From: Bog-756 sp963730685
GTDB lineage: Bacteria > Actinomycetota > Acidimicrobiia > Acidimicrobiales > RAAP-2
Direction of reading: 5' to 3'
Assembly: GCA_963730685.1 (NCBI GenBank)
Contig: CAVSSP010000004.1
Span: 1,488,001-1,552,000, forward strand
DNA length: 64,000 bases
In this document: positions 6,512 to 15,217 of the stretch, in pieces
How the letters are laid out: each line of letters starts with the position of its first letter
Position numbering within the stretch: the stretch's first letter is position 1
Position numbers and translations under genes: made by a program
The notes under the pieces: generated by a model
Seen by the model: the letters and a program-made list of their open reading frames with translations, nothing else
Databases searched by the model: none
Told to the model about the DNA's origin: nothing

Positions 6512-8626
6512 TCACTGCCCTCGGAAATCGTTGGCGAGCTGGCTGAGGTCGGGGACGCCCAGTCCGGTGGCCTCGTTGAAGACCGATCCGGGGGAGCCGG
6601 TGTAGAAGAGGTTGTCGTTCTGGGTACCGCTCTGCTGCAGCGGGCTGAACGGAGAGTGCGTCGACGTCGCGAACGCGTAGATCGAAGGGTTCCAGAAACC
6701 GACCCGGTGCCCGACGTACGACTCGATCACCGCTGTCGACCCGTTGAGTTGGGGGGCGACGAAGCTGGTGCCCCCCCATCCACCCTCGAGAGTAGGTTCA
6801 CCGATCGGGGCTGCGGAGGGCTCGTAGAGGAGGTATCCGGTATAGGGATCGGCGTCGGTCGACACGTCCGGCAGGGCCCGGCCCGTGGTCCATCCGTGGG
6901 CCAGTGGCGGGGTGGGATCGAAGCTCCACGCCAGCGGCAGGAGGATTCCGTCGAGGTCAGCGTCGCCCGTCGGGGTCAGGTACGGAAGATCCTCGTGCGC
7001 GTTGGTGCCCGACACGCCCCGCTGATAGCTGGGTACCGTCTCGTCGTTGCTGAACCCTCCCCCACCACCGGCCACATCCGACTGGGCCACGAGGGACAGC
7101 GGCTGACCGTTGCGAGCGGCCAGGGCCGGCCAGAGATAGTCCCAGCCCCAGGCCCGTTGGGCCGGAACGGTGACGCTGGCTGAACCGCCCGGTCCGGTGA
7201 ATTCGGCGCTCCACGGAAGCGTCGTGCCGCCCGCCGAAGTGACGAAGGAGCTGCTTCCCGGGTAGACGACGGAGAGATTCGTGGTGCCGACGTCCCTATT
7301 GGCCGAGTAGGCCCCCGAATCCCCGGCGGCGGCGAAGGCGGACTGGCCCTGCTCGGCCATCTCCAAGAACGCCTCGTCGAAGGCTGTCACATAGGCCGGT
7401 GTCTCCTCGCCTGCCGCCACCAGAACCTGGAGCAGTGTCTCGGACATCCCCCAGCTCACCGAGACACTGCCGGCAATGTTCTGGCTCGCCGCGGTGAAGA
7501 AGGCGTCGGCGAAACCGCTGTCGGAACCGGGGGTCTGGTAGACGACCACGTCGGCCCCCGGGGCCACCCCTCCGGACTGTTCGACATCGATATCCGTCTC
7601 ACCCGATCCGCTGGCGTCACTCGGGGCCCCGGGCCCGCCATCGACGTTGTCGACCGTAACGGTGCGCGTGGTCGCCGGAAGTTTGGCCACGTGCTTCCAG
7701 AAGTACTGGGGTGCGCCCGGATCGAGTGCGGCCTCGGTGACGATCCCGACGGTCTGGCCGGCGCCGGTCGCGCCCCCGTCGACCAACGGCGTCAATCCGT
7801 ACTCGGCCGCGAAATTGGCCGGGAGATTGCAGGCGGTCGGTACTCCGGTGAGCCGGGTACATCGATTGGCGCTCACTGCGGCGTGGCCCGAGCTCATGCG
7901 TTCGGCGTGGACTGCCTGACTGGTGAAGGGAACATAATTCGTGAGCCCGAGGACGGCCAGCACGTATCTGGCCAGCGGCACCGGCAGCCGGGGGGATTTC
8001 GCCGTTCCGTGCACTGTCTGGGCCGGAATGCCCTGGGTGCCTGGCCGTCCGGGTCGTGCGGGGACGTGGTACTGCAGCTGCTGGACGGCCAGCGCCCGGT
8101 CGAACTGGCCTGCGGTGCCGGACGCCGAGATGTCGAGCCCGTCGGCGTAGGACTGGGTCCCGATGCCGAATCCGGCGAGGTACACCTCGATGGCGTAGAG
8201 AGCGGCCGGGCTCTGACCGTAGGTCTGGGCGAACTGGCTGACGGACAGGTAGCTCCGCACGCCCTGCTCCACACTCGCCTTGAGCTGCGACAGATCCCGG
8301 GCCTTGAGGACGAACGAGACGGATTCTGGGAGATTCGGTGGGGTGGTCCCGAATGCCGCCGCCCCCGGCAACGCGGCGGCGCTGATCCCGGATGGGACGA
8401 CCGCGGTGGCGCCGGTTCCCGCCGCCGTCGAGCGGTTGGTCGCGGCCGGGGGGGTCGAAGCGGTCGCACGCACTGATTTGGGGTGGTGCACCGGCTTCGT
8501 CCCGCGGCCCACGGCACTGGCCGGTGGAGCCAGGCATATCGTGACCGTCAGCACTCCGATCCCGAACCCCGCCGCGAGCCGCATCCCAACTGTCCAGCCA
8601 ACCGGAAGTCTCCGCCGAAATCCCAT
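6512..8626 (-). CDS. Secreted sedolisin-family (S53) serine-carboxyl protease precursor
   Basis: 704 residues. A signal peptide (about 1-38, ending PPASAVG) is followed by a variable Ala/Thr-rich linker, a pro-kumamolisin activation domain (about 100-235) and the S53 catalytic domain. Catalytic residues are readable: Glu343 and Asp347 in SGETDIDVEQSGG, oxyanion Asp436 in AAGDSGAY and nucleophile Ser621 in GGTSFVAP. The terminal NEATGLGVPD segment fits the calcium site. Sedolisins are acid-active endopeptidases that self-process outside the cell. ATG 8626 is chosen because sequence upstream has no signal-peptide character; ATG 8584 is an alternative. It is a monocistronic gene, convergent with 6186. 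Confidence 0.92.
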   Translation of the reverse strand: MGFRRRLPVGWTVGMRLAAGFGIGVLTVTICLAPPASAVGRGTKPVHHPKSVRATASTPPAATNRSTAAGTGATAVVPSGISAAALPGAAAFGTTPPNLPESVSFVLKARDLSQLKASVEQGVRSYLSVSQFAQTYGQSPAALYAIEVYLAGFGIGTQSYADGLDISASGTAGQFDRALAVQQLQYHVPARPGRPGTQGIPAQTVHGTAKSPRLPVPLARYVLAVLGLTNYVPFTSQAVHAERMSSGHAAVSANRCTRLTGVPTACNLPANFAAEYGLTPLVDGGATGAGQTVGIVTEAALDPGAPQYFWKHVAKLPATTRTVTVDNVDGGPGAPSDASGSGETDIDVEQSGGVAPGADVVVYQTPGSDSGFADAFFTAASQNIAGSVSVSWGMSETLLQVLVAAGEETPAYVTAFDEAFLEMAEQGQSAFAAAGDSGAYSANRDVGTTNLSVVYPGSSSFVTSAGGTTLPWSAEFTGPGGSASVTVPAQRAWGWDYLWPALAARNGQPLSLVAQSDVAGGGGGFSNDETVPSYQRGVSGTNAHEDLPYLTPTGDADLDGILLPLAWSFDPTPPLAHGWTTGRALPDVSTDADPYTGYLLYEPSAAPIGEPTLEGGWGGTSFVAPQLNGSTAVIESYVGHRVGFWNPSIYAFATSTHSPFSPLQQSGTQNDNLFYTGSPGSVFNEATGLGVPDLSQLANDFRGQ

Positions 8627-8703
8627 CCGGTGATGGTGCAGCGTTCCGGGGGGAAATGCAAGCGTCTTCCCCGTCGGCCGCAGGGGTGCCGGATCGACTG
8701 CCG

Positions 8704-9147
8704 CTAGGCGACCGGATCCACGCAGTTGAACATCCAGCGGACGCCGAACCGATCGGCACACGTCCCCCAGTAGGCGCCCCATGGCATGTCCTGGAGCCCG
8801 AATTGGTCACTCCCGCCTTCGGACAGCTCCTTGAACAGGCGTTCGGTCTCCGCCCGGTCCTCGAGCTCCAGATTGATCGTCATGTTGTTTCCGATCCTCA
8901 GCTCATGGCCCTGGGACGCAAGCAGGTCGGTGGCCATCAACACGTGTCCGTCCAGGATCGGTAGCTCGACGTGCATCACCATCCGCTGCTCGTCAGCCGA
9001 GAGCGGGGCCATGCTCGGGTCCACCGGCATGTCGCCCAGCCGCGAGATGGGAGTGAGAAATTCGGTGCCGAAGACCGCCTTGTAGAAGACGAATGCCTCT
9101 TCGGTGTTACCCATGAAGTTCAGATAGGTGCTGACCCGGCTCATCAT
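8704..9147 (-). CDS. PhnB-like VOC-superfamily protein
   Basis: 147 residues beginning MMSRVSTYLNFMGNTEEAF, the usual opening of PhnB/DUF1338-type members of the vicinal-oxygen-chelate fold. FYKAVFGTEF, MHVELPILDGHVLMATD and the ending FGVRWMFNCVDP match the family; the end normally carries W-M-x-N. Many such proteins lack a demonstrated reaction; glyoxalase, bleomycin-resistance and dioxygenase activities occur in the superfamily. Its stop lies about 75 bases from the sedolisin start on the same strand. ATG 9147 and 9144 are adjacent alternatives. Confidence 0.82.
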   Translation of the reverse strand: MMSRVSTYLNFMGNTEEAFVFYKAVFGTEFLTPISRLGDMPVDPSMAPLSADEQRMVMHVELPILDGHVLMATDLLASQGHELRIGNNMTINLELEDRAETERLFKELSEGGSDQFGLQDMPWGAYWGTCADRFGVRWMFNCVDPVA

Positions 9148-9285
9148 GCGTCCTTTCTGTTCAACAGCGCTCGGCGATGCAAACGTGTCGATTGATTCCG
9201 GCGACGAGTGTGTGGATATCGGCCATCCTAGGTACGACGGGATCGGCGCCAGGAAGTCATCGGTACCTGGTGCGTGCGCACCGGC

Positions 9286-9681
9286 TCAGTCGCGCCGGGA
9301 CGAGCTCAGAGCCTCGAGTATGGCGATGGCCTGCTGCGCCTGGGCCTCGGGAACCAGAATGTGGTCGTGGTGGTAACCGGCGATCACATTGCAGGGGATC
9401 AGCTCGGCGGCCAGGGCCGTCGAGACGGCGGCGGTCAGTCCGACGGCATCAAGGGCAGAGTCCGCGTCGATCGTCAGCCACGCAGCCACGAACTCCGGAT
9501 GGATGCCGAGCCGTTCGGCATCGGCGGTGTCGAGCACGAAGGTGGTTCCCTCGTCCTCGGCGACCGTCGCCGCGATCACCACGTCGTCCGGGACGATGAC
9601 TCCGGTCACCATGCACCACGACCCCGCCCGTCGGTGCACGGACAGCTGAGCCAGGAGCTCGTCGATATCGCGAATGGGCAC
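9286..9681 (-). CDS. ACT-domain protein (COG3602-like)
   Basis: 131 residues from GTG 9681 (VPIRDIDELLAQLSVHRRAG). Two ACT-like halves can be seen: WCMVTGVIVPDDVVIAATVAEDEGTTFVL and LTAAVSTALAAELIPCNVIAGYHHDHILVP. The YHHDHILVP motif and the following A-x-x-I-LEAL helix are characteristic of this small stand-alone ACT family. ACT domains bind amino acids or other small ligands; the role of this family is unknown. Longer in-frame extensions upstream are Arg/Pro-rich and unlikely to be coding. Confidence 0.75.
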   Translation of the reverse strand: MPIRDIDELLAQLSVHRRAGSWCMVTGVIVPDDVVIAATVAEDEGTTFVLDTADAERLGIHPEFVAAWLTIDADSALDAVGLTAAVSTALAAELIPCNVIAGYHHDHILVPEAQAQQAIAILEALSSSRRD

Positions 9682-9778
9682 CAGGTCAGTATGGCGCCCG
9701 CGTCGCCCTGAAGTGGCAGCGGAGCGTCGGTGCTCGCACCGGTCTTCGCGCCGGTGTCGCGGACGGCTTCGACCCGTG

Positions 9779-10525
9779 TCAGTTGAGGGCGGTGGAGGCC
9801 GCCGCCGCCACCGCTCCGGCGAACGCCCGCCGCTCCGTGGGACTGAGGTGCTGCTCGACATCGGGGATGCAGAGATCATCGGTGATGGCCTCCGCTGCGA
9901 TCTGCCGGTCGGCGATTCCGTCGCAGTCAGGGAACGGTTCGGGCCAGCCGAAGAACTTTGCCTGCCCCGGTCCGTCCTTTGTCAAGACCGCCTCGAGTGG
10001 GGAAAGTCGGGCCGCGGTGGTGCCAATCAGGTGGGCGGCGCCCCGCCATTCGCGGAGGACCTGGAAGAGCTGGGCCGCCCGGCCTTGGGTGTCCTCGGCC
10101 CGTACCTGTCCGCGCCAACCAGCGAAGAGCGTCAAACCGGCAACTTCGGCCCTGTCGACGAGGCGGTCCGCGAGCGTCACGAATGTGGCGAGGCCCTCGA
10201 CCCCTCGCAGGTGGTCCCTCCCCCACGCTGCGGTGGCCTCCATCATGCGATCTGCCGCCCCTTGGGGGCCGGAGTCGGCGATTCCCTCGTGGTAGAGGCT
10301 GGTGACCACAGCGGGATTGAAGTACCCCATGGCCGCGGCGACCACATCGGCGTCCCTCGAGCCGAGCACACCTCCGCGACCGGCGAAGTAGAACGAGAAC
10401 GGATTGGCCCAACCCCACTCGGCTGCCCGAGCAAAGGTTTCGGGGCTCAGGTAGATCGCCGTGCCCAGGTCATGGATCGGACCGGCCGTGACGCGCACCA
10501 ACTCCGTTGCCGTCATGTCTTCCAT
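9779..10525 (-). CDS. SCO6745-family protein
   Basis: About 248 residues, all-alpha in appearance, beginning MEDMTATELVRVTAGPIHDLG. Features include the AEWGWANPFSFYFAGRGGVLG segment, MGYFNPAVVTSLYHEG and repeated Trp-containing helices. This matches the actinobacterial family named after Streptomyces SCO6745, which has no established biochemical role. ATG 10525 is used; ATG 10516 has GGAAG just upstream and is a close alternative. The gene is divergent from the metallo-hydrolase at 10661, with 135 bp between them. Confidence 0.75.
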   Translation of the reverse strand: MEDMTATELVRVTAGPIHDLGTAIYLSPETFARAAEWGWANPFSFYFAGRGGVLGSRDADVVAAAMGYFNPAVVTSLYHEGIADSGPQGAADRMMEATAAWGRDHLRGVEGLATFVTLADRLVDRAEVAGLTLFAGWRGQVRAEDTQGRAAQLFQVLREWRGAAHLIGTTAARLSPLEAVLTKDGPGQAKFFGWPEPFPDCDGIADRQIAAEAITDDLCIPDVEQHLSPTERRAFAGAVAAAASTALN

Positions 10526-10609
10526 GGGGGCATGGTACATCCGTGTCCCTTGCTGGACCGGTGGAGATGGCCATGACGGGCAGGGGCCAGACCGGCCCGG
10601 CCGGGGTGG

Positions 10610-10646
10610 ATCGGTTGCCCGAACCGGCGTGAATCGGCTGCCCGAA
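10610..10646. repeat. Direct repeat in promoter/5' UTR
   Basis: ATCGGTTGCCCGAA at 10610-10623 and ATCGGCTGCCCGAA at 10633-10646, 23 bases apart, with a single mismatch. The second copy abuts the GAAGGAG ribosome site of the gene at 10661, so a bound factor or local structure could affect translation. Function unknown. Confidence 0.4.
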
Positions 10647-10660
10647 GGAGCGATACTTGT

Positions 10661-11494
10661 GTGATGACGACGTTTATGGTGGAGGACGTTCGGCTTACTC
10701 GGGTGCCGTACTTCGATGTCGTACTCGATCCCGACGTGATCGGATTCACCGCACAGCAGGTCATCGAGGTCCCGTGGGCCCTCCCGGAGTGGGCAAGCCC
10801 CGACGGGGGCGTGAGGGTCGGCCAAGCGGTCTGGGTGGTCGAGTCTGGCAGTCAGACCGTCGTCGTCGATCCGTGCGGTGCCGCGGATGCGTTCCTCCGG
10901 TCCGGACCGGAGGCGGCGGTGCACGAGGAATCCGTGGTCCGGGCCATGGCTTCCGCCGGCTATCCGGTCGACCAGGTCGACTTCGTGTTCATGAGCCACC
11001 TCGACGGGATCGGAATGGTCGGTTCACTCGACGATTCGGGACGTTGGTCGCCACTGTTCTCAGTTGCCCGGATCCTGATCTCGTGTCCCGAGCTGGCTCA
11101 TATCGGGGCCCATCCGGAGGTCGGGGGAAGCTCCGCATTCCGGGATCTGGTCGACCAGGGGGTGATCGATGGCATCGAGTGCCCACGGGAGGTCGTGCCC
11201 GGAGTCGTCATGGACCTGACGGGTGGGCACTCACCCGGTCATGCCGTTCTGAGGATCGGAGACGGGGCGGTGTTCATCGGACATCTCGCCATCCACCCCG
11301 TCCAGGTGCGCGGTGGAATCATGGCTGGTTTGCACGCAGACCCGGTCGTCGCCTTCGCTGCGCTGGAGCGCGAATTGGCATGGGCTGCCGAACGCGACGC
11401 GTTTGTCATCGGGCCACTGTGGCCGGGCCCCGGAGCGGGGTGGGTGGAGGGTCCTCCCTGGTCCCTCCTCCCAGCGTTTTCTCCGTCTGTCTGA
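10661..11494 (+). CDS. Metallo-beta-lactamase-fold protein with degenerate metal site
   Basis: About 277 residues. The fold is recognisable from WVVESGSQTVVVDPCG (strand and loop 1), VDFVFMSHLDGIGMVG (region of motif 2), GGHSPGHAVLRIGDG (motif 3) and VFIGHLAIHP (motif 4). The normal H-x-H-x-D-H signature is reduced to H113-x-D-x-x-x, and the motif 4 Asp is His. A standard dinuclear zinc site is therefore unlikely; the protein may bind one metal or act without hydrolysis. Quorum-quenching lactonases are among the relatives. AAGGAG lies 10 bases before GTG 10661; ATG 10664 directly follows. Confidence 0.75.
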   Translation: MMTTFMVEDVRLTRVPYFDVVLDPDVIGFTAQQVIEVPWALPEWASPDGGVRVGQAVWVVESGSQTVVVDPCGAADAFLRSGPEAAVHEESVVRAMASAGYPVDQVDFVFMSHLDGIGMVGSLDDSGRWSPLFSVARILISCPELAHIGAHPEVGGSSAFRDLVDQGVIDGIECPREVVPGVVMDLTGGHSPGHAVLRIGDGAVFIGHLAIHPVQVRGGIMAGLHADPVVAFAALERELAWAAERDAFVIGPLWPGPGAGWVEGPPWSLLPAFSPSV

Positions 11495-11550
11495 CGCCCG
11501 GAGGCGACCCAACGGATGGCATCGTGGCGCACGGGGACCAATGTGGTGCA

Positions 11551-11715
11551 CTACCAACGATAAAAGCCGTGCCTCCCCGCCCCCTCGCCCCGGCCGACGG
11601 CGAAGCCGATGAGCCACAGGACCAGGAGGACTACGGCGACGATCCACAGGACGTGCAGGGCGAAACCGAGCCCGGCAAAGATGAGGACCAATAGAAGTGC
11701 AAGTAGGACAAGCAT
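11551..11715 (-). CDS. Very small hydrophobic membrane protein (Lmo0937/DUF5670-like)
   Basis: A 54-residue frame from ATG 11715, with GAGGGG four bases upstream. It reads MLVLLALLLVLIFAGLGFAL, then HVLWIVAVVLLVLWLIGFAV and a short basic tail ending FYRW. Two closely spaced hydrophobic helices around an HVLW turn are characteristic of the small hydrophobic protein family often annotated Lmo0937/DUF5670, frequent in stress-responsive loci of actinobacteria and Firmicutes. It is followed on the same strand, 15 bases upstream, by another small membrane protein, so the two are probably cotranscribed. Confidence 0.75.
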   Translation of the reverse strand: MLVLLALLLVLIFAGLGFALHVLWIVAVVLLVLWLIGFAVGRGEGAGRHGFYRW

Positions 11716-11730
11716 CACGCCCCTCTTTCT

Positions 11731-11979
11731 CTAGATGTACGTGTCGTCACGGCGAACGACGTTGCCGCGACCGTCATCCACGACGGTCCGGTGTCGACGG
11801 AACCCGGTTCCGAGCATTCCGATGATGGACAGAACGGCTCCGGCGATGCCGACGATCATCAAGATGACTCCGACCGTATGGACGTTGAATCCATGTTGAT
11901 CTGGACTGACCGTCAACGCGAAATCGAGAACTGCACCGACGGTGAAGGCGATGATGCTCGCTACGAGGCCACCAACCAT
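11731..11979 (-). CDS. DUF6458-family small membrane protein
   Basis: 82 residues from ATG 11979, preceded by GGGGAGAC. Two transmembrane helices: MVGGLVASIIAFTVGAVLDF and VGVILMIVGIAGAVLSIIGM, joined by a short loop with the VSPDQHGFNVHTVG segment. A basic and acidic C-terminal tail with DDGRGNVVRRDD follows. The arrangement matches DUF6458, a family restricted mainly to actinobacteria and without known function. It lies directly upstream of the 54-residue hydrophobic protein at 11551-11715 in the same direction. A longer in-frame start at 12015 adds only polar residues. Confidence 0.75.
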   Translation of the reverse strand: MVGGLVASIIAFTVGAVLDFALTVSPDQHGFNVHTVGVILMIVGIAGAVLSIIGMLGTGFRRHRTVVDDGRGNVVRRDDTYI

Positions 11980-12129
11980 TTGATTGTCTCCCCTTGTTCG
12001 ATGGTGCACAGGCATTACCCGAGCACAGACCCCCTCAAACCAAGAAGAGCGGTGGCCATCGACCGGGTGCCTTCGTGGTGAGGATGTGCCGATCAGCTCC
12101 TGAGTCGATATCGACGTTACGATGAGTCG

Positions 12130-13599
12130 GTGCCGCCTCCCTCGGCGTTGACGCGTCGGCAGTTCCTGGGTGCCACCGGCATCGCGGCCACCGCGCTCAT
12201 CGCGGGCTGCACGACGTCACCGCGGCCTGAGCAGGCGACGAAGGGACGTGTCGTTGTTGTGGGGGCCGGGCTGTCCGGGTTGGCTGCAGCACTGGCGCTC
12301 CGTGCCGGAGGTTGGGAGGTGGTGGTGCTGGAGGGCCGCCGCCGGGTGGGCGGTCGGGTGCACACCTTGCATCTGCCGTTCAGCGCCGGACTGCATGTCG
12401 AGGCCGGTGGTGAGTCCATCGACACCAACCACCACCAGATTCAGGCGCTTGCTCGCCACTATCGGCTTCCATTGGCGCACCGCCCGGCAGACAAACTCGA
12501 GGATGCGGCGGTGTACCAGGGCGGGAACCGGAACGTCCTGCACGCCGCGGCAGCTGCGGACCCGGGGACATTGGTCGGCTATGCCGACTTCAGTGACGCT
12601 TTGATCCGATTGGCCGGAGACCTCGACCCTGACCACCCGGAACTGGCATCACGGGCGGAGCTCTGGGATGGGCAATCGCTTCAGGACTTTGCTGCCGTCC
12701 AGGACCTCGACGCCGGCGCCGAGCTCCTGGTGCAATCTGACTACCGCGGCAACTACAACGCCCAGTTCGACCAGGTATCGCTTCTCTTCGTGCTCCAACA
12801 GTCGGTCGTCGACGAAGCCTTGTCCGAATCGGGCGTCGAGACCATGCGGATCGCGGCAGGGAACAGTGCCCTGCCCGAGGCGATGGCCGACGATCTGGGT
12901 ACGGCAGTGCGGCTCGACTCACCAGTCACGAAGGTCGAACAGCACCCCTGGGGGGTGCGGGTGCACGCGGCGACGTCGCCGGGACACCCGTCCATGGTGG
13001 AAGCGGCGCATCTCGTGTTGGCGGTGCCCCCGCCGGCGCTCCGGGCGGTCTCGTTCGACCCTCCGCTGGCACCCGAGGTGGCGGCAATGATCGACCAACT
13101 CGATCTGGGCCATGCGCTGAAGGTGTCGACCCAGTACGACCGACGGTTCTGGTTGCCCGAGAGCCTGTCGGGATTCACCATCACCGACCTACCCTTCGGT
13201 GTGGGCTGGGACGCCACCGACTCCATGCCAGGTGGAGCCGAACGGCCCGGTGTGCTCACCCAGTTCGTGACGGGGGATGCCGCCAGATTGGGCGCTGCTC
13301 TGGACAGCGGAGCTCGCATCGCCTCTTTTCAACAGCAGCTCGACGTCGTCTATCCCGAAGGCAGAAAGAGTAGGAGCGACATCGCCACCACCATCGCCTG
13401 GGCCGACGAGCCCTACACCGGGGGTGGGTACGCGGTGTACGCACCGGGGCAGCTGACACGGTTCTGGCCGCTGCTCAGACAGGCGCACGGTGCCATCCGG
13501 TTCGCCGGTGAGCACACCGAGACCCTGGCTGGCTACATGGAGAGCGCGGTGCGCTCAGGCCATCGGGTGGCCGCGGCCATCGGGTCGGCACCTCGCTGA
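12130..13599 (+). CDS. Tat-exported flavin amine oxidase, putative lipoprotein
   Basis: 489 residues from GTG 12130. A twin-arginine signal (TRRQFLGATG, Arg9-Arg10) is followed by a lipobox-like LIAGC with Cys27, so the enzyme is probably exported folded with FAD and may be lipid-anchored. Residues 41-75 carry the dinucleotide fold (VVVVGAGLSGLAAALAL) and the GRRRVGGRVHT motif of flavin monoamine oxidases. The C-terminus has the second FAD motif IRFAGEHTETLAGYMESA. Family members oxidise primary amines or polyamines to aldehyde, ammonia and hydrogen peroxide; the substrate here is unknown. The usual covalent-FAD cysteine of MAO is not evident. Monocistronic. Confidence 0.87.
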   Translation: MPPPSALTRRQFLGATGIAATALIAGCTTSPRPEQATKGRVVVVGAGLSGLAAALALRAGGWEVVVLEGRRRVGGRVHTLHLPFSAGLHVEAGGESIDTNHHQIQALARHYRLPLAHRPADKLEDAAVYQGGNRNVLHAAAAADPGTLVGYADFSDALIRLAGDLDPDHPELASRAELWDGQSLQDFAAVQDLDAGAELLVQSDYRGNYNAQFDQVSLLFVLQQSVVDEALSESGVETMRIAAGNSALPEAMADDLGTAVRLDSPVTKVEQHPWGVRVHAATSPGHPSMVEAAHLVLAVPPPALRAVSFDPPLAPEVAAMIDQLDLGHALKVSTQYDRRFWLPESLSGFTITDLPFGVGWDATDSMPGGAERPGVLTQFVTGDAARLGAALDSGARIASFQQQLDVVYPEGRKSRSDIATTIAWADEPYTGGGYAVYAPGQLTRFWPLLRQAHGAIRFAGEHTETLAGYMESAVRSGHRVAAAIGSAPR

Positions 13600-13902
13600 G
13601 CATGGCTCCGGCATCGACGCTGGACAAGATCGCCTTTCGGACCTGGCAGCAGCCTCTGTGGGACCGCACTGACAAGAGCGGCGTGAGACGGCAATCGGCG
13701 GTATCTGATCCGGCGGTATCCGATGCGGCAGCGTTCGCGACGGGTCGTGCGGCGATACTGCCCTCCTTGCCGAACCTCGTCGGGTCGCGTACGGTGGCAC
13801 GGGTTCGGGGGAACCACAGCGCTTCGGGTGCAGGGCCGGTCATGCACGGTCATCAGACAGGCGCCTGTCGACTGAGTTGGGAGAAGGAGCGCCACGCCAG
13901 AG
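13600..13902. other. Intergenic stretch without a recognisable gene
   Basis: About 300 bases between the amine oxidase and the lipoprotein hydrolase. It contains short direct repeats of the type GGCGGTATC(T/C)GAT near 13692-13730 but no convincing reading frame, RNA or terminator hairpin. The promoter of the following gene is presumably here. Confidence 0.5.
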
Positions 13903-15141
13903 ATGCCCGCTCTTGAACGCCGAAAGAGATGCAGCTCTCCGAGGTGGCGACGGTCCTTCGCCGCAGCCCCAGTCCTCATGTCGTTGGCCCTCGCCGTATC
14001 TGGGTGTTCAGGGTCGACAGCCGCCCCAACGTCCTCTGTGACGCACGGTGACACGGCGCCGACCGTCTCCCATCTGGGCCCGACGAGCTTTACCGTCCCG
14101 GGTCCGTTCGCCGCCGGCGAGGCCACGTTTTCCCTCACGGCGGACGGACCGCTCGTCGAGGTCTGGTATCCGGCGAGTCGGGCTTCGGTGCACGGGCGAT
14201 CCCAGGCCACGTACAACGTCGCCGCCTGGTTGCCGGCCGCACTGCGGTCATTCATCCCGGCCCACTTCACCGGGGCAACCTACAAAACCGGCGCGTACCG
14301 AGGGGTGCCGGTCGTTGCCGGGCGATTCCCACTGGTGGTGTTCAGCCACGGCTATTCCGGATTCAGGGACCAATCCACGTTCCTGACGGCGTGGCTGGCT
14401 TCGTGGGGTTTCGTGGTGGCGGCCGCCGATATGCCGGACAACGACCTCACGGCCGTGCTGAGCGGAGCACAGAGTCAAGGCATCACCGCCGACATCGCGG
14501 AGCAGCAGCAGGTAATTACCCTCATGGCCAGCGAGAATGCACGACAGTCCAGCCCGTTGCACGGCCACATCGACATGAACCGGGTGGCCGCAATCGGCCA
14601 CTCGCTCGGTGGAGCGGTCTCCGAAGGGCTGGCCGCAGCCGACCCGCGGGTGACGACGTACATCGGAATGGCCGGAGCAACCGTCGGTTCCTTCGGCCAG
14701 ACCGCTTCAGGTCCCACGAGCGTCGTTCCGGACAAGCCGGGCATGCTGATGGTGGGCACGGCCGACCAGGTGGTCAACCCGACCGGTATCAGCGGGGCGT
14801 TCGCGGCCATGAAGGCGCCGAAGCGTCTCGTGACACTCCGCAACTTCGGTCATCTCGTGTTCGCCGACATCTGCGAGATCGGAGCTGGCCAAGGCGGTCT
14901 TCTGGCCATCGCCAACGAGGTCCACGTCACGGTCCCACCGAGCCTCAAGAAGCTGGCCACGGACGGCTGCAGCGCTCCGGACACCCCGGTCTCGCGGGGG
15001 TGGCCCGTGATCAGACAGGCGGTCACCGCTCAGATCCGCCACGCCTTCGGGATCGATCCTTCGCTTGCCGGTCTCACCGGGCTGAAGGCCGCCTTCCCAA
15101 CGACGGTCTCCCAGAACGTCTATGTCGCCGCATCATCGTGA
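13903..15141 (+). CDS. Lipoprotein alpha/beta hydrolase (PAF acetylhydrolase/dienelactone hydrolase-like)
   Basis: 412 residues. A basic N-terminus and hydrophobic stretch end in the lipobox LAVSGC with Cys35, so a membrane-anchored lipoprotein is expected. The core contains VEVWYPASRAS near residue 85 (typical of platelet-activating-factor acetylhydrolase-like enzymes), the oxyanion segment LVVFSHGYSGFRDQ, and the nucleophile elbow GHSLGG with Ser234. MLMVGTADQVVNP and FGHLVFADIC supply the acid and His regions. It probably cleaves an ester on the outer face of the membrane; substrate unknown. ATG 13903 gives a good signal sequence. Downstream is a convergent methyltransferase gene. Confidence 0.83.
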   Translation: MPALERRKRCSSPRWRRSFAAAPVLMSLALAVSGCSGSTAAPTSSVTHGDTAPTVSHLGPTSFTVPGPFAAGEATFSLTADGPLVEVWYPASRASVHGRSQATYNVAAWLPAALRSFIPAHFTGATYKTGAYRGVPVVAGRFPLVVFSHGYSGFRDQSTFLTAWLASWGFVVAAADMPDNDLTAVLSGAQSQGITADIAEQQQVITLMASENARQSSPLHGHIDMNRVAAIGHSLGGAVSEGLAAADPRVTTYIGMAGATVGSFGQTASGPTSVVPDKPGMLMVGTADQVVNPTGISGAFAAMKAPKRLVTLRNFGHLVFADICEIGAGQGGLLAIANEVHVTVPPSLKKLATDGCSAPDTPVSRGWPVIRQAVTAQIRHAFGIDPSLAGLTGLKAAFPTTVSQNVYVAASS

Positions 15142-15217
15142 CCGCTGGCCCTTTGTCCTACCGGCAATCCGGACGGGGTGAAATGCAGGTGGGGTGGACC
15201 TCGGCGGTACGGCCCCG

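Noticed and set aside
13667..13675. CACTGACAA, the reverse complement of the PafBC (RecA-independent) promoter motif
   Set aside because: No TANNNT hexamer at the required distance and no minus-strand gene follows.
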